A DNA stretch of 64,000 nucleotides from Litoribacterium kuwaitense (GTDB lineage: Bacteria; Bacillota; Bacilli; Bacillales; DSM-28697): contig NZ_JAALFC010000004.1 of assembly GCF_011058155.1 (NCBI RefSeq), forward strand, positions 116,407 to 180,406. The letters are read 5' to 3'. Both the position numbers and the translations under genes were made by a program. Every line of letters begins with the position of its first letter. Within the stretch, counting starts at the first letter, position 1. Below, in pieces: positions 46,050-55,939 of the stretch. The notes beneath the pieces were generated by a model, which had not been told where the DNA came from, did no database searches, and worked only from the letters and a program-made list of their open reading frames with translations.

Positions 46050-46112
46050 ATTGACATTATGTATTAAACTTCCCGGTCGCTTAAAATGTATACAATAGAT
46101 GTTTCGCGCACG

Positions 46113-46136
46113 AAAAAACCGCTCGACCTCGAGCGG
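46113..46136 (-). terminator. Terminator of metE
   Basis: CCGCTCGA (46119-46126) pairs perfectly with TCGAGCGG (46129-46136), with six A residues to the left as the minus-strand U-tract. It lies 19 bases after the metE stop. Confidence 0.92.
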
Positions 46137-46154
46137 CTTTCTTCATTAATATTG

Positions 46155-48422
46155 TTATTGCTGTTTACTAAGGACGCTTTCGCGGACGTCGTGGGCGGCT
46201 TTCACCATCACTTTAAGCGCTTCGACGGTTTCTTTTTCAGCACGGGTTTTCAAACCACAATCTGGATTTACCCAAAATTGTTCAGGGTCTAGCACGGTGA
46301 GTGCACGCTTAATATTTTGCACCATTTCTTCTTGCGTCGGGACGCGTGGCGAATGAATATCGTATACGCCGAGACCAATGCCCTTATCATAGTGATCATC
46401 CTCAAACGCAGAGACAAGCTCTCCATGACTTCTCGACGTTTCAATGGAAATAACATCAGCGTCAAGAGCGTCAATCGACTTAATGATTTTGTCAAATTCG
46501 CTATAGCACATATGCGTATGAATTTGCGTTGTCGGCTTGACAGCACTCGTCGCTAAGCGGAATGATTCTACGGCATCATTCAAATAAGCTTCATGTAAAT
46601 TCTTCTTCAGTGGAAGTCCTTCGCGAAGCGCTGGCTCATCAACTTGGATCATCGTGATGCCATTCTCCTCTAAGTGACGAATTTCTTCACGTAAGGCAAG
46701 ACCAATTTGCAGGACAACGTCTCTTCTTGAGACGTCGTTACGGACGAATGACCAGTTTAAAATCGTAATCGGACCGGTCAGCATTCCTTTGACAGGACGG
46801 GACGTTAATGACTGAGCATATTTGCTTTCTGCAACTGTCATCGGTTCTCTAAACGCAACATCTCCGTAAATGACGGGTGGCTTTACGCAACGCGAACCAT
46901 AAGATTGTACCCAGCCGTACCGAGTGAAGGCAAAGCCGTCGAGCTTTTCGCCGAAGTATTCAACCATGTCGGTCCGTTCAAATTCACCGTGAACGAGGAC
47001 ATCGATATCAAGCTCCTCTTGGATATCAACCCAACGTTTCGTCTCAGCTTGAATGAATGCTTCGTACTCTTCGTTGCTTTTCTCTTTTCTTCGCCATTTG
47101 AGACGTTCTTGACGAACAGTTTGCGTCTGTGGCAACGAACCGATGGTTGTTGTAGGTAGCAAAGGCAATTGAAATGCTTCTTTCTGTTTTTCTTTTCGCT
47201 CTGCATAAGGTGAAGCTCGATGAAAATCTTCATCTGTCAAAGCGGCAACTGCTTGACGAACTTCATTTTTTTGCCGTCCTGGCGCTTCTTGAAGCGTTGC
47301 TAGTGCTTTTAACTGGAGGTCCGCACCTGTTGTTTTCCCAGCCGCCCAATCACTAACGATTGACAGCTCAGTTAATTTTTCATCAGCAAAGGCTAGTCCA
47401 TCACGCAGCCACGACGGCAAATCCTTCTCCAATTCAACCGTAACCGGAACATGAAGCAGACTGCATGAAGGCTGAATCACGATGTCTGGCGTAAGAGCGT
47501 TCAGCGCTTTTACGAGCACACCAACCGTTTGAATATCAGACCGCCAAATATTTCGGCCATTTAAAACCCCAGCAAATAACGTTTTCCCTTCAGGAAACCC
47601 TGACTCAGTAAGGGTTTTTAGCTGTGTTTCGCCATCGTGGACGAAATCGAGTCCAAAGCCATCGACATTAGACTTTTTAATGATTTCCCAATGCGCAATA
47701 TTTGAAAAATACGTTTGTAGCTTGAGGTTAAGTTGCGGAAGCTCTGCTTTAATATCATTATACAATTCAGCAATTGTTTGAACTTCTTCTGTCGTTAAGC
47801 TAGTAGACAAGATCGGCTCATCGACTTGCACCCAAGCAGCACCGTCTTTTTCCAGTTGCTTAAAGATGTTGATATAAATAGCTTTAAGCTCGTTTAAACG
47901 CTCTGAAAATTGCTCAACACCTTTGGATAAAGAAAGAAATGTATAAGGTCCGACGATCACCGGTACACCGCCGTCAATGCCAATTTCTTTTGCTTCGTTA
48001 AAAGCATCACTCCAACGATTATGGACAAGTGCCGGCTTTGTCTTGTCATCAAATTCTGGCACGATGTAATGGTAATTGGTATTGAACCATTTCGTCATCT
48101 CTGAAGCGACCCCGTCTTTTGTTCCGCGTGCAATGGCAAAATATGTGTCCAAACCGGGTGTGTCTTCTAGTGAACGAAATCTTTCAGGGATAATATTTAA
48201 GCTCCATGCTGTATCAAGAATATGATCATACCAAGAAGAGTCAGCTACAGGAATAAAATCAAGGTTTTTCTTTTGTTGCTTTTCTAAATTTTCAATCCGA
48301 ATGTTTTTTAACGCGTCCTTGAGAGTCTCTTCAGTTGTCTCGTTTTTCCAAAAAGCCTCTAATGCTTTTTTCCATTCCCGGTGAGCGCCAATTCGTGGAT
48401 AGCCAATGTTTGCAGTTTTCAT
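46155..48422 (-). CDS. metE: Cobalamin-independent methionine synthase
   Basis: A 755-residue cytosolic enzyme that transfers a methyl group from methyltetrahydropteroyl-triglutamate to homocysteine, giving methionine. Two related barrels are present. The C-terminal one carries the zinc ligands in HTHMCYSEF (near 637) and NPDCGLKTR (near 719), plus the catalytic stretch IQVDEPALREG. The N-terminal NIGYPRIGAHREWKKALEAFW is invariant. The gene is preceded by an S-box leader with a terminator, so it should be on only when S-adenosylmethionine is low. Confidence 0.97.
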   Translation of the reverse strand: MKTANIGYPRIGAHREWKKALEAFWKNETTEETLKDALKNIRIENLEKQQKKNLDFIPVADSSWYDHILDTAWSLNIIPERFRSLEDTPGLDTYFAIARGTKDGVASEMTKWFNTNYHYIVPEFDDKTKPALVHNRWSDAFNEAKEIGIDGGVPVIVGPYTFLSLSKGVEQFSERLNELKAIYINIFKQLEKDGAAWVQVDEPILSTSLTTEEVQTIAELYNDIKAELPQLNLKLQTYFSNIAHWEIIKKSNVDGFGLDFVHDGETQLKTLTESGFPEGKTLFAGVLNGRNIWRSDIQTVGVLVKALNALTPDIVIQPSCSLLHVPVTVELEKDLPSWLRDGLAFADEKLTELSIVSDWAAGKTTGADLQLKALATLQEAPGRQKNEVRQAVAALTDEDFHRASPYAERKEKQKEAFQLPLLPTTTIGSLPQTQTVRQERLKWRRKEKSNEEYEAFIQAETKRWVDIQEELDIDVLVHGEFERTDMVEYFGEKLDGFAFTRYGWVQSYGSRCVKPPVIYGDVAFREPMTVAESKYAQSLTSRPVKGMLTGPITILNWSFVRNDVSRRDVVLQIGLALREEIRHLEENGITMIQVDEPALREGLPLKKNLHEAYLNDAVESFRLATSAVKPTTQIHTHMCYSEFDKIIKSIDALDADVISIETSRSHGELVSAFEDDHYDKGIGLGVYDIHSPRVPTQEEMVQNIKRALTVLDPEQFWVNPDCGLKTRAEKETVEALKVMVKAAHDVRESVLSKQQ

Positions 48423-48462
48423 CTTATCCTCCTCGGTCTGTGTAAGTCATTGATTCATTTAA

Positions 48463-48493
48463 CAAAAAAAACCTCTCCTAAGAGCGGAGAGGT
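48463..48493 (-). terminator. Riboswitch-controlled terminator in the metE leader
   Basis: ACCTCTCC (48471-48478) pairs with GGAGAGGT (48486-48493), with a seven-A run on the left giving the U-tract. It lies between the S-box and the metE start, as expected for the expression platform. Confidence 0.92.
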
Positions 48494-48503
48494 CTGGTCA
48501 CGT

Positions 48504-48623
48504 TCCTTCGCTCTCATCTCTCAAAGCTCTATCGCTTTGCAGGATTTAGCACCTTATTCAGATCTTCGTCTGAATGGTTGCCGGGTTTCACAGGGCCAGT
48601 CCCTCCACCGCTCTTAATAAGAG
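48504..48623 (-). promoter_or_regulatory. SAM-I (S-box) riboswitch
   Basis: The minus strand shows the S-box core: CTCTTATTAAGAGCGGTGG, AGGGACTGGCCCTGTGAAACC, CGGCAACC, AAGGTGCTAAATCCTGC, and the closing GAGAGATGAGAG helix. The RNA binds S-adenosylmethionine; binding favours the adjacent terminator and shuts off metE. Spacing and order of the motifs are canonical. Confidence 0.97.
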
Positions 48624-48690
48624 AGTATTTAATTATGAGTTATATCCTAGCACTAGATAAAATCATCTGTCAAACCTTTTTTTGAAGATT

Positions 48691-50046
48691 TTACGTTAAG
48701 CGATCTTTTAGCTCGTTTAAACGCTCTTCAAAGCCGGGCTTCCCTAGTAGAGCAAACATGTTTTGCTTATACGCTTCGACACCAGGCTGATCGAATGGGT
48801 TAACACCCAACAAGTAACCACTCATCGCGCATGCTTTCTCAAAGAAATAGACGAGATAACCGAAGTGATAGGCGTCGCGCTTAGCAATATGCACGTTCAA
48901 GTTCGGAACGCCGCCATCAATATGAGCTAGACGAGTACCTTCTTGCGCTTTTTTATTTACAAAGTCAAGGTCTCGACCACCTAAGTAATTTAAGCCATCT
49001 AAATTATTCTCGTCTTTCTCAATCAAAATTTGCGCACCTGGCTCCTCGACAGAGAGGACTGTTTCAAATAAATCTCTGCGTCCTTCTTGGACATATTGAC
49101 CTAAGGAATGTAAGTCAGTTGAGAAATTGGCAGAAGATGGGTAGATCCCTTTCAGGTCTTTCCCTTCACTTTCTCCAAATAACTGCTTCCACCATTCAGA
49201 GAAATATTGCAAAGAAGGCTCGTAATTAATAAGCATTTCAATCGTATAGCCTTTGTTATACAAAACGTTTCTTACAGCAGCATACTGATACGCTTCGTTA
49301 TCGTGAACGTTTGGCGCGCTGTAAGCTTCACGGGCATCTGCCGCTCCTTGCATCATATCTTGAATAGAAATACCACTGACCGCAATTGGTAACAGACCAA
49401 CAGCAGTGAGCACAGAGTAACGCCCACCGACATCATCGGGAATGACGAAAGTTTCATAACCTTCTTCAGACGCCAATGTCTTTAAAGCCCCTTTTTCTTT
49501 ATCCGTCGTTGCAAAAATACGCTTTTTCGCCTCATCTTTGCCATATTTTTCTTCCATCCACGTTTTCATATGGCGAAATGCAATCGCGGGCTCCGTTGTC
49601 GTTCCTGATTTCGAAATCACATTCACAGAAACGTCTTTGTTTTTTAAGACGTCTTGCAAATCCGCTACATATTGTGCAGAAATGTGGTGACCTAAGAAGA
49701 TAATTTGCGGCGCCTTGCGGTCTTCTTTGTCAATGATATTGTAAAAGCTATGGTTTAACATTTCTAAGGCAGCACGGGCACCAAGATACGAACCACCAAT
49801 CCCGATGACAATCAAAACATCGGAATGATCTTTAATCTGAGCTGCTGCTTTTTCAATGCGGGCAAACTCTTCCTTGTCATAATCAACTGGTAAATCGACC
49901 CAGCCCAAATAATCAGCGCCTGCGCCTGTTTTCTCATGAATACTTTTATGTAATGTTGAGACCGTCTGTTGTAAATAATCAATTTCATGAGGCTGAAAAA
50001 AGGACAGTGCTTCTTCATAAGAAAAATGTAGTGGTTTAGTCATCAT
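48691..50046 (-). CDS. pgi: Glucose-6-phosphate isomerase
   Basis: A 451-residue glycolytic enzyme that interconverts glucose 6-phosphate and fructose 6-phosphate. The SIS-type motifs are present: [30 protein letters not shown] and [33 protein letters not shown] near the C-terminus holds the catalytic Lys. The length is that of the short Bacillus form. Two adjacent ATG codons (50046 and 50043) follow TGGAGGTAC; either may be used. Confidence 0.97.
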   Translation of the reverse strand: MMTKPLHFSYEEALSFFQPHEIDYLQQTVSTLHKSIHEKTGAGADYLGWVDLPVDYDKEEFARIEKAAAQIKDHSDVLIVIGIGGSYLGARAALEMLNHSFYNIIDKEDRKAPQIIFLGHHISAQYVADLQDVLKNKDVSVNVISKSGTTTEPAIAFRHMKTWMEEKYGKDEAKKRIFATTDKEKGALKTLASEEGYETFVIPDDVGGRYSVLTAVGLLPIAVSGISIQDMMQGAADAREAYSAPNVHDNEAYQYAAVRNVLYNKGYTIEMLINYEPSLQYFSEWWKQLFGESEGKDLKGIYPSSANFSTDLHSLGQYVQEGRRDLFETVLSVEEPGAQILIEKDENNLDGLNYLGGRDLDFVNKKAQEGTRLAHIDGGVPNLNVHIAKRDAYHFGYLVYFFEKACAMSGYLLGVNPFDQPGVEAYKQNMFALLGKPGFEERLNELKDRLT

Positions 50047-50156
50047 GTACCTCCATTATGCTAGTCGCTCTATGTTTATTTTACCACGTTACACTCATAA
50101 AACCTAGCATACTTTCAAAAAAATCCACCCATACGAAACATTTGTCTCACTCACAC

Positions 50157-51320
50157 TTACAAAGAGGCTCGTAAAATGGCCTCACAATCTGAAGCATTTA
50201 GCGTAGAAAACTGCCCAAATGGTCCGTTTTCCATTGCCTGTTCAACGATCGTCGGGAGCGTATTTTCTTCAATACCATAATCAGCTAATCGTTCTGGTGC
50301 ACCAAGAGATGTCCAAAACACACGTAATTTTTCAATCCCCTCTAAAGCAATCTCTTCATCAGTTTTTCCAAGTGGATGAACTTCAAATACACGGATGGCA
50401 AATTGTTTGAAGCGCTCAACATTTTCTTGCAACACATGCTGCATCCAATGAGGGAAAATAATAGCCAGCCCTCCTGCGTGCGGGATGTCATGAACCGCAG
50501 AAATCGCATGCTCTAAATTGTGACACGCCCAATCACCACGAACACCCATCGATAACGTACCATTGAGCGCCATTGTACCGGCATACAAAATCGTTTCTCG
50601 GTGGGTAATGTTTGACAAATCCTTTAATAGCTCAGGTGCCGTTGCAATGACTGTTTTTAACAACCCTTCATTAAAGCGATCCTGTACGTGCGTATTCTCA
50701 TCATGATGAAAATATTGTTCAAAGCAATGGGACATTATATCAACCATGCCATAAACAGTATGGTCTTTTGGCACCGTTACTGTATGTCGCGGATCAAGTA
50801 ACGAAAAAGCTGGAAAGACGTGTGGGCTGCCCCAACTATCTTTTTCTTTTGTCTCCCAGTTCGTGATAACAGAACCAGAGTTCATTTCCGAACCGGTTGC
50901 AGCAAGCGTCAAAATAGTTCCGAAAGGCATTGCACGTTCAACCGTGACTTTCTTTTGGACAATGTCCCATGCATCGGCATCATGAAGCGACGCAGCAGCG
51001 ATAAGCTTTGTACAATCGATCACACTTCCCCCGCCCACTGCAAGGATGACATCGACATCGTTTTCCTTACAAATTTGCACACCTTTGCGCGCTGTTTCTA
51101 CGCGTGGGTTTGGCTCGACGCCTGCTAATTCAAAAACGGTCTTATTCGCTTCCTGTAAAAGTTTCACAACGTGATCATACAAACCGCTGCGTTTAATGCT
51201 TCCGCCTCCATAAACGAGAAGAATTTTTGAGCCGTATGGTTCGAGCTGTTCAATCAGCTGTTCGGTAACCCCTTCGCCAAAAATAAGTCGGGTCGGATTA
51301 TGATATACAAATGTTTGCAT
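50157..51320 (-). CDS. Iron-containing alcohol dehydrogenase (YugJ/YugK type)
   Basis: A 387-residue NAD(P)H-dependent dehydrogenase of the butanol-dehydrogenase group. The cofactor loop is [18 protein letters not shown]. Metal ligands are the Asp/His set in [38 protein letters not shown]. Its position upstream of pgi matches yugJ/yugK in B. subtilis. It probably reduces aldehydes or makes butanol-type alcohols; the true substrate is not known. It starts 110 bases upstream of pgi on the same strand. Confidence 0.9.
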   Translation of the reverse strand: MQTFVYHNPTRLIFGEGVTEQLIEQLEPYGSKILLVYGGGSIKRSGLYDHVVKLLQEANKTVFELAGVEPNPRVETARKGVQICKENDVDVILAVGGGSVIDCTKLIAAASLHDADAWDIVQKKVTVERAMPFGTILTLAATGSEMNSGSVITNWETKEKDSWGSPHVFPAFSLLDPRHTVTVPKDHTVYGMVDIMSHCFEQYFHHDENTHVQDRFNEGLLKTVIATAPELLKDLSNITHRETILYAGTMALNGTLSMGVRGDWACHNLEHAISAVHDIPHAGGLAIIFPHWMQHVLQENVERFKQFAIRVFEVHPLGKTDEEIALEGIEKLRVFWTSLGAPERLADYGIEENTLPTIVEQAMENGPFGQFSTLNASDCEAILRASL

Positions 51321-51464
51321 TGCAATTCATCTCTCCCTTTTGCCTTTTTCTCATTATGCATGAACTTGATAGAACTTGAAAAGCATTTCGTCTCGCGAGT
51401 GAATAGGATGCCATCGATTTGCGCACATTAAAAAAGAAAAAAATCACCTTAAGGAGGGATGTTC

Positions 51465-51695
51465 GTGAGTACACTTCAGCGCATCGCTTTATTGTTAATC
51501 ATCATCGGTGCGATCAACTGGGGCCTTATCGGATTTTTCCAGTTTGATCTCGTCGCAGCTATTTTTGGTGGACAAGATGCTGCTTTAGCACGCATCATCT
51601 ATGGCTTAGTAGGAATTAGTGGCTTAATCGCCTTGTCACTACTTTTTAAACCAGCAGAAGTGACGGAAACGGAGCCTGACCGAAACTATTCATAA
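51465..51695 (+). CDS. yuzA: DUF378 small membrane protein (YuzA-like)
   Basis: A 76-residue protein with two membrane segments (IALLLIIIGAINWGLIGFF and IIYGLVGISGLIALSLLF). INWGL...F.FDLV..IFGG is the DUF378 signature. An ATG at 51459 directly abuts AAGGAGGG, so the GTG at 51465 with six more bases of spacing is the better start. yuzA has this same place in B. subtilis. Function unknown. Confidence 0.85.
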   Translation: MSTLQRIALLLIIIGAINWGLIGFFQFDLVAAIFGGQDAALARIIYGLVGISGLIALSLLFKPAEVTETEPDRNYS

Positions 51696-51699
51696 CAAA

Positions 51700-51738
51700 A
51701 AGGTGACTCCTGCAGCCAATAGGCCAAAGGGTCACCTT
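51700..51738. terminator. Bidirectional terminator between yuzA and the anti-sigma gene
   Basis: AAGGTGAC (51700-51707) pairs with GTCACCTT (51731-51738), with A and T runs on the outer sides. It lies between two converging genes. Confidence 0.75.
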
Positions 51739-51749
51739 CTTTCATCTCG

Positions 51750-53294
51750 TTATTGTCTTGCTTGAAAGAGAAGAGCATCCCAATCAATTTTCCAGCTGTT
51801 TTCATCCTTAAGGAAGCGAACGAAATAAGGCGTACTTATCGCTGTTTCATCAGTCACCCACATCAATATTTTCCCCATGTCATCTGGCAGCGTCTTTATT
51901 TTACCTTCTGTTAACGTGAGCCAATATGGCGACAAATAAGGGCTAGATTTCTCGATATTTATCTCTTCACTTTCCCTTGATACCACTAATTTCTCAGCTA
52001 AGTCAAATGCATTTTCTTCAATCGCTTTAGCAAAAAACTGGGCTACTTCGATAGGGAGCAATTTTTCAAGCGACATAGCAGATTGATCTAGTTTCCATTT
52101 TTCGTAACGCTGATCTAAAGGCTCTTTTAACGGCAAAATAGGCTCTTGAATATCTTCAGCACTTCTCTCTACTTCCAAATTTTGCGCTAATCCATTAACG
52201 ACAAAAGCCTGAACCTCTTCACTCGTTTGAAAGCCATTGTTTTCTAATAGAGAATAGAACGATTGTACAGTAAAAAAGGTTAACGTATTCGGGTAGTTAA
52301 TCAAAAAGCGTTCGTAGCTTGATTGCACTTCCTGTTTTAAATATCCATTTTCTTGAAATGAAGAATGCGATTCTCCTTTACCTAAATAAAGATAAAGGTG
52401 CTCGTGATATTGTTGTAGCATTTTTTCAACCAACATAAAATCAGCTTGTGGAAATGTTTGTAAATACCACTCAATATCAACAATTCGATCGGATAAATCG
52501 TTCCATGAAAGGTTTTCTGCTTGTATAGTAACAACATGATTTTGCAATTGAATAAATCTGGAAATCTTTTCATTTGTGATCTTTCTAAATGTCTGATCCA
52601 GGAATGACCAATCAATTTGTAAATCCGTTTGTTGTAAAGTATAGCCTTGAGAGGTAAGCGCTTCTTCCGACCACTCTCCCATATGACTTGCTAATAACGG
52701 CCTTAATTCCATTTGCTTTTTCACGAGACGAGTGAGTTCATCTGAGCGTAAGTCAACACCTAGATTGGTCGAATTTGTCAGCCTTTGGATTGTTTCTGCA
52801 GGTGATTCAAGTTTTTTTTCTAACTCTTCAACACTAATTCGATATAGCGCCTCTGCTTCTTCCTCCCCCATCTCGGATAATTTCTCTTTACTATGTGCCG
52901 CAAACTTTTCAGCTTCCTTGATAAACTCAAGATCAGCTGGTACTTTAGACAGCTGAAGTTTCTCGATGAATAGCTCTTGCACTAAGGCATCGAATTTGTT
53001 ATCAAGCTCAACATCAAATTGAGGGTTTGTCGTCTCTACACTATTTTCAGATGAATTAGATAACGTCAGATTGGATTGCAATAAACCATTTCCAAGCATG
53101 CCCCCGATGACGACAAGCCCTGCGATGCTAGCAATAAGCGGTGCCTTTCGAAATCGCCGAACTTTAAATGCTGGTTTCTCCCTCCGCTCCTGTTGTATCT
53201 CCTTCATTATCTTGTCTTGATCAGAGAAGCGAGGCATTTGGTTGTATGTATTTTTTAGCTGTTGAAGTTGTTTTTCCAGCTGTTGATCATCCAA
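51750..53294 (-). CDS. Large putative anti-sigma factor
   Basis: A 514-residue protein I do not recognise by family. A charged N-terminal ~48 residues (cytosolic), one membrane segment (LIASIAGLVVIGGMLGNGLL, about 52-71) and a ~440-residue extracytoplasmic part rich in Glu, Leu and Gln can be seen. The gene overlaps the ECF sigma gene by eight bases, the arrangement typical of a sigma factor and its membrane-bound inhibitor. The N-terminus does not show a zinc-binding His-x3-Cys-x2-Cys motif. It is much longer than most anti-sigma factors, suggesting that the outer part senses or binds something. Confidence 0.65.
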   Translation of the reverse strand: MDDQQLEKQLQQLKNTYNQMPRFSDQDKIMKEIQQERREKPAFKVRRFRKAPLIASIAGLVVIGGMLGNGLLQSNLTLSNSSENSVETTNPQFDVELDNKFDALVQELFIEKLQLSKVPADLEFIKEAEKFAAHSKEKLSEMGEEEAEALYRISVEELEKKLESPAETIQRLTNSTNLGVDLRSDELTRLVKKQMELRPLLASHMGEWSEEALTSQGYTLQQTDLQIDWSFLDQTFRKITNEKISRFIQLQNHVVTIQAENLSWNDLSDRIVDIEWYLQTFPQADFMLVEKMLQQYHEHLYLYLGKGESHSSFQENGYLKQEVQSSYERFLINYPNTLTFFTVQSFYSLLENNGFQTSEEVQAFVVNGLAQNLEVERSAEDIQEPILPLKEPLDQRYEKWKLDQSAMSLEKLLPIEVAQFFAKAIEENAFDLAEKLVVSRESEEINIEKSSPYLSPYWLTLTEGKIKTLPDDMGKILMWVTDETAISTPYFVRFLKDENSWKIDWDALLFQARQ

Positions 53295-53844
53295 GATGCG
53301 ACCCCTCCTGACTTTTTTTAATCTCTTGCTTTAAGAGCTCCTTCGCTCTAAACATTCTCGTTTTTACCGTAGCTAAAGATACTTGCATAATCTCAGCAAT
53401 TTCGTTGTATTTTCGATCCTGAAAATAATACAACACCAACGGAACACGATATTTTTCATCTAATGACTGCACACATTGATGCAGAATGCGGTCTTGTTCG
53501 GATTGTAAAACAGATTCTTCAGCAGCTGCACAGCTTTCTTCAGTCTGTCGGTCTTGCTTTAACTTGACGACCTTACGATCATATTGTGTTTTTTTCCGTG
53601 CCAAATCTCGTGTTGTATTTAATGTAATTTTATATAACCATGTGGAAAATTTAGCTTGTTGATACTGCCCTAAAAATCGATATACGCGAATAAATACTTC
53701 TTGTGCGATGTCTTCAACCTCATGAGGTCGATTGCCGAGCTGATAAGCAAAACGCTCAACGACCGGAGCATAAATCTCTACCAGCCTTTGAAATGCTGCC
53801 ATGTTTCCTTTTTTAGCTCGACGGATCAAATTTGCTTCATCCAT
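53287..53844 (-). CDS. ECF-type RNA polymerase sigma factor
   Basis: A 185-residue sigma-70-family factor with only regions 2 and 4. Region 2 runs from about 20 to 90 (LVEIYAPVVERFAYQL, EDIAQEVFIRVYRFL, KFSTWLYKITLNTTRD), region 4 from about 130 to 180 (LDEKYRVPLVLYYFQDRKYNEIAEIMQVSLATVKTRMFRAKELL). It should direct an envelope or stress regulon. AAGGGGG is eight bases before the ATG at 53844. The next gene overlaps it and is the likely inhibitor. A candidate ECF promoter lies upstream, so autoregulation is likely. Confidence 0.92.
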   Translation of the reverse strand: MDEANLIRRAKKGNMAAFQRLVEIYAPVVERFAYQLGNRPHEVEDIAQEVFIRVYRFLGQYQQAKFSTWLYKITLNTTRDLARKKTQYDRKVVKLKQDRQTEESCAAAEESVLQSEQDRILHQCVQSLDEKYRVPLVLYYFQDRKYNEIAEIMQVSLATVKTRMFRAKELLKQEIKKSQEGSHLG

Positions 53845-53870
53845 TCATTGATCCCCCTTCCACACATGTA

Positions 53871-53897
53871 AACGGACGATTTAGAGAAATTGTTTCA
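53871..53897 (-). promoter_or_regulatory. Candidate autoregulatory ECF promoter
   Basis: On the minus strand TGAAAC (53892-53897) and CGTT (53871-53874) are separated by 17 bases, close to the usual TGAAAC-N16/17-CGTN form of Bacillus ECF sigma promoters. It lies 27 bases upstream of the sigma start codon. Confidence 0.55.
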
Positions 53898-53920
53898 CAT
53901 TTAAGGTATTTTTTCCCCAT

Positions 53921-53953
53921 AAAAAAACGTGAGATTGACAACCTCTCACGTTT
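53921..53953 (-). terminator. Terminator of alaRT
   Basis: AAACGTGAGA (53925-53934) pairs with TCTCACGTTT (53944-53953); seven A residues on the left supply the U-tract. It lies about 60 bases past the alaT stop. Confidence 0.9.
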
Positions 53954-54015
53954 GAAGGTAAATAACAACATCATTTTTGCTATTCACTTTTTTTCGTTTA
54001 TCAACAAGCGAATGC

Positions 54016-55224
54016 TTAAGGCTTTGTCGAGACCGCTTCAGAGGCTTCTTCTTGAGAGGAAGCAAGATAGCTGCTAACAAACCGCTCCATTCGACGAATC
54101 GCCTCTTGCAAGTGATCCATCGAGGAAGCATAAGAGCAACGAATGTGCCCTTCACCACTTGGCCCGAACACATTTCCCGGCACAACTGCAACCTTTTCTT
54201 CGTTTAACAACGCCTCAGCAAATTCGACGCTCGATAGCCCTGTCGGACGAATGGATGGAAAAGCGTAAAAAGCGCCACCTGGTTTATGACAAGGTAAGCC
54301 AATCTCCTCAAAAGACCGCACGATGTAATTCCGCCGACGCTGATAGCTTTTTTTCATGTGCACAACATCATCCCAGCCGTTTCTCAACGCTTCTAAAGCG
54401 CCATATTGGGCAGTTGTCGAAGCACACATCGTCGTATACTGATGAATTTTCAGCATTGCCTGCACAATGGCTTCTGGACCGAGAGCAAATCCGAGTCGCC
54501 AGCCCGTCATTGCAAACCCTTTAGAAAAGCCATTAATAATAATGGTGCGCTCTTTCATGCCATCAAGAGAAGCGATCGACGTGTGCGGCTCATCATAACT
54601 CAATTCTGAATATATTTCATCTGAGATGACGACCAAATCATGTGCGACACATAATTCAGCAAGATCAGCTAAACTCTTTTTATCCATCACGGTGCCAGTC
54701 GGATTATTAGGTGAACAGATTAAAATGGCTTTTGTCCGCTCTGTAATGGCTGCCTCAATTTGCTCCACTGTCGGAATAAAGTGTGTGACATCAGTTGTAT
54801 CTACTGGCACTGGCACACCACCAACCAATTGAACAACTGGAAGATAAGACACAAAACTCGGGCGGACAACAATGACTTCATCTCCAGGGTTCACGATGGC
54901 TCGAATCGCTAAATCAATCGCTTGACTCGCACCAACAGTCACGAGAACCTCTTCTAACGGGTCATAAGCTGTATTATATTTCGATGCATAATAGTAAGCG
55001 ATTTCTTGTCTTAATTCGGGAATGCCTGGATTTGCTGTATATGACGTATACCCTTCTTCAAGTGATAGGATACTCGCCTCACGAATTTTCCACGAAGTCG
55101 TAAAATCAGGCTCTCCCACACCAAGGGAGATCACGCCTTCCATACTCGCGGCCAAGTCAAAAAAACGGCGAATTCCTGATGGCTCAAGGTCAGACGCGGT
55201 TTTGGATAGAAAGCGGTCGCTCAT
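54016..55224 (-). CDS. alaT: Alanine transaminase (YugH/AlaT type)
   Basis: A 402-residue class I PLP aminotransferase. The PLP lysine is in NGFSKGFAMTGWRLGF near residue 234; ICSPNNPTGTV and ISDEIYSELSYD are other class landmarks. The gene overlaps the Lrp-type regulator by four bases. The pair matches B. subtilis yugH-yugG, described as alaT-alaR, which makes alanine from pyruvate with glutamate. The ~10 extra C-terminal residues (QEEASEAVSTKP) are low complexity. Substrate is inferred from the pair; aspartate use cannot be excluded. Confidence 0.88.
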   Translation of the reverse strand: MSDRFLSKTASDLEPSGIRRFFDLAASMEGVISLGVGEPDFTTSWKIREASILSLEEGYTSYTANPGIPELRQEIAYYYASKYNTAYDPLEEVLVTVGASQAIDLAIRAIVNPGDEVIVVRPSFVSYLPVVQLVGGVPVPVDTTDVTHFIPTVEQIEAAITERTKAILICSPNNPTGTVMDKKSLADLAELCVAHDLVVISDEIYSELSYDEPHTSIASLDGMKERTIIINGFSKGFAMTGWRLGFALGPEAIVQAMLKIHQYTTMCASTTAQYGALEALRNGWDDVVHMKKSYQRRRNYIVRSFEEIGLPCHKPGGAFYAFPSIRPTGLSSVEFAEALLNEEKVAVVPGNVFGPSGEGHIRCSYASSMDHLQEAIRRMERFVSSYLASSQEEASEAVSTKP

Positions 55225-55715
55225 GGAGAAACCACGATCCTTTTATCTGAATCACCCTCATCAAAAATGGTGCCGTCATGCTTATATTGCTTCATAATAA
55301 AGTGGGTTGTCGTCGATAGTACCGAATCAAGCGTAGACAATTTTTCCGATACAAACTGTGCCACTTGAGCCATGCTCTTGCCTTCAACGGTGACAGATAA
55401 ATCATAGGCACCGGACATTAAGTACACAGATTTTACTTCATCGTAGCGATAAATGCGGCGAGCGATTTCATCAAAACCGACTTCGCGCTTCGGCGTCACT
55501 TTGACATCAATCATCGCTTTGATTGTAGAATCCCCTTCAACCTTAGCCCAGTCGATCACTGCTGCATATTCGACGATGACTTTCTTATCTTCTAGGTGTT
55601 TAATAATCTCTGCCGTTTCTTCGACAGACAGGTCAATCATCTTAGCAATCGTGTCAATTGACTGTCGGCCGTTATGTTCGATAATTTCTAACACTTCAAT
55701 CTCTTTTTCATTCAT
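55221..55715 (-). CDS. alaR: Lrp/AsnC-family regulator (AlaR type)
   Basis: A 164-residue regulator. An N-terminal winged helix (EVLEIIEHNGRQSIDTIAKMIDLSVEETAEIIKHLED) is followed by the RAM ligand-binding domain (VDVKVTPKREVGFDEIARRIYRYDEVKSVYLMSGAYDLSVTVEG). It is the first gene of the alaR-alaT unit, overlapping it by four bases. By analogy with B. subtilis it probably controls alaT in response to alanine. Confidence 0.9.
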   Translation of the reverse strand: MNEKEIEVLEIIEHNGRQSIDTIAKMIDLSVEETAEIIKHLEDKKVIVEYAAVIDWAKVEGDSTIKAMIDVKVTPKREVGFDEIARRIYRYDEVKSVYLMSGAYDLSVTVEGKSMAQVAQFVSEKLSTLDSVLSTTTHFIMKQYKHDGTIFDEGDSDKRIVVSP

Positions 55716-55939
55716 TTTGTCTCACCTACACTTTTAATGATGACCTCATACGAAGAGCTAATACAAACAGTATAACAAACCTACACGTGTGCTACGACAT
55801 GGATTATTCTTCCCTAGATCGATTCATTCCATATTTACATTATCCTCGGCCTATCTTGTCCAATGGTGTCACGTGACGACAACGTGGGGAATACGATAAA
55901 ATAGACTTGAAGCTTGGTGTAAAAAGGATGAGGTGTTTC

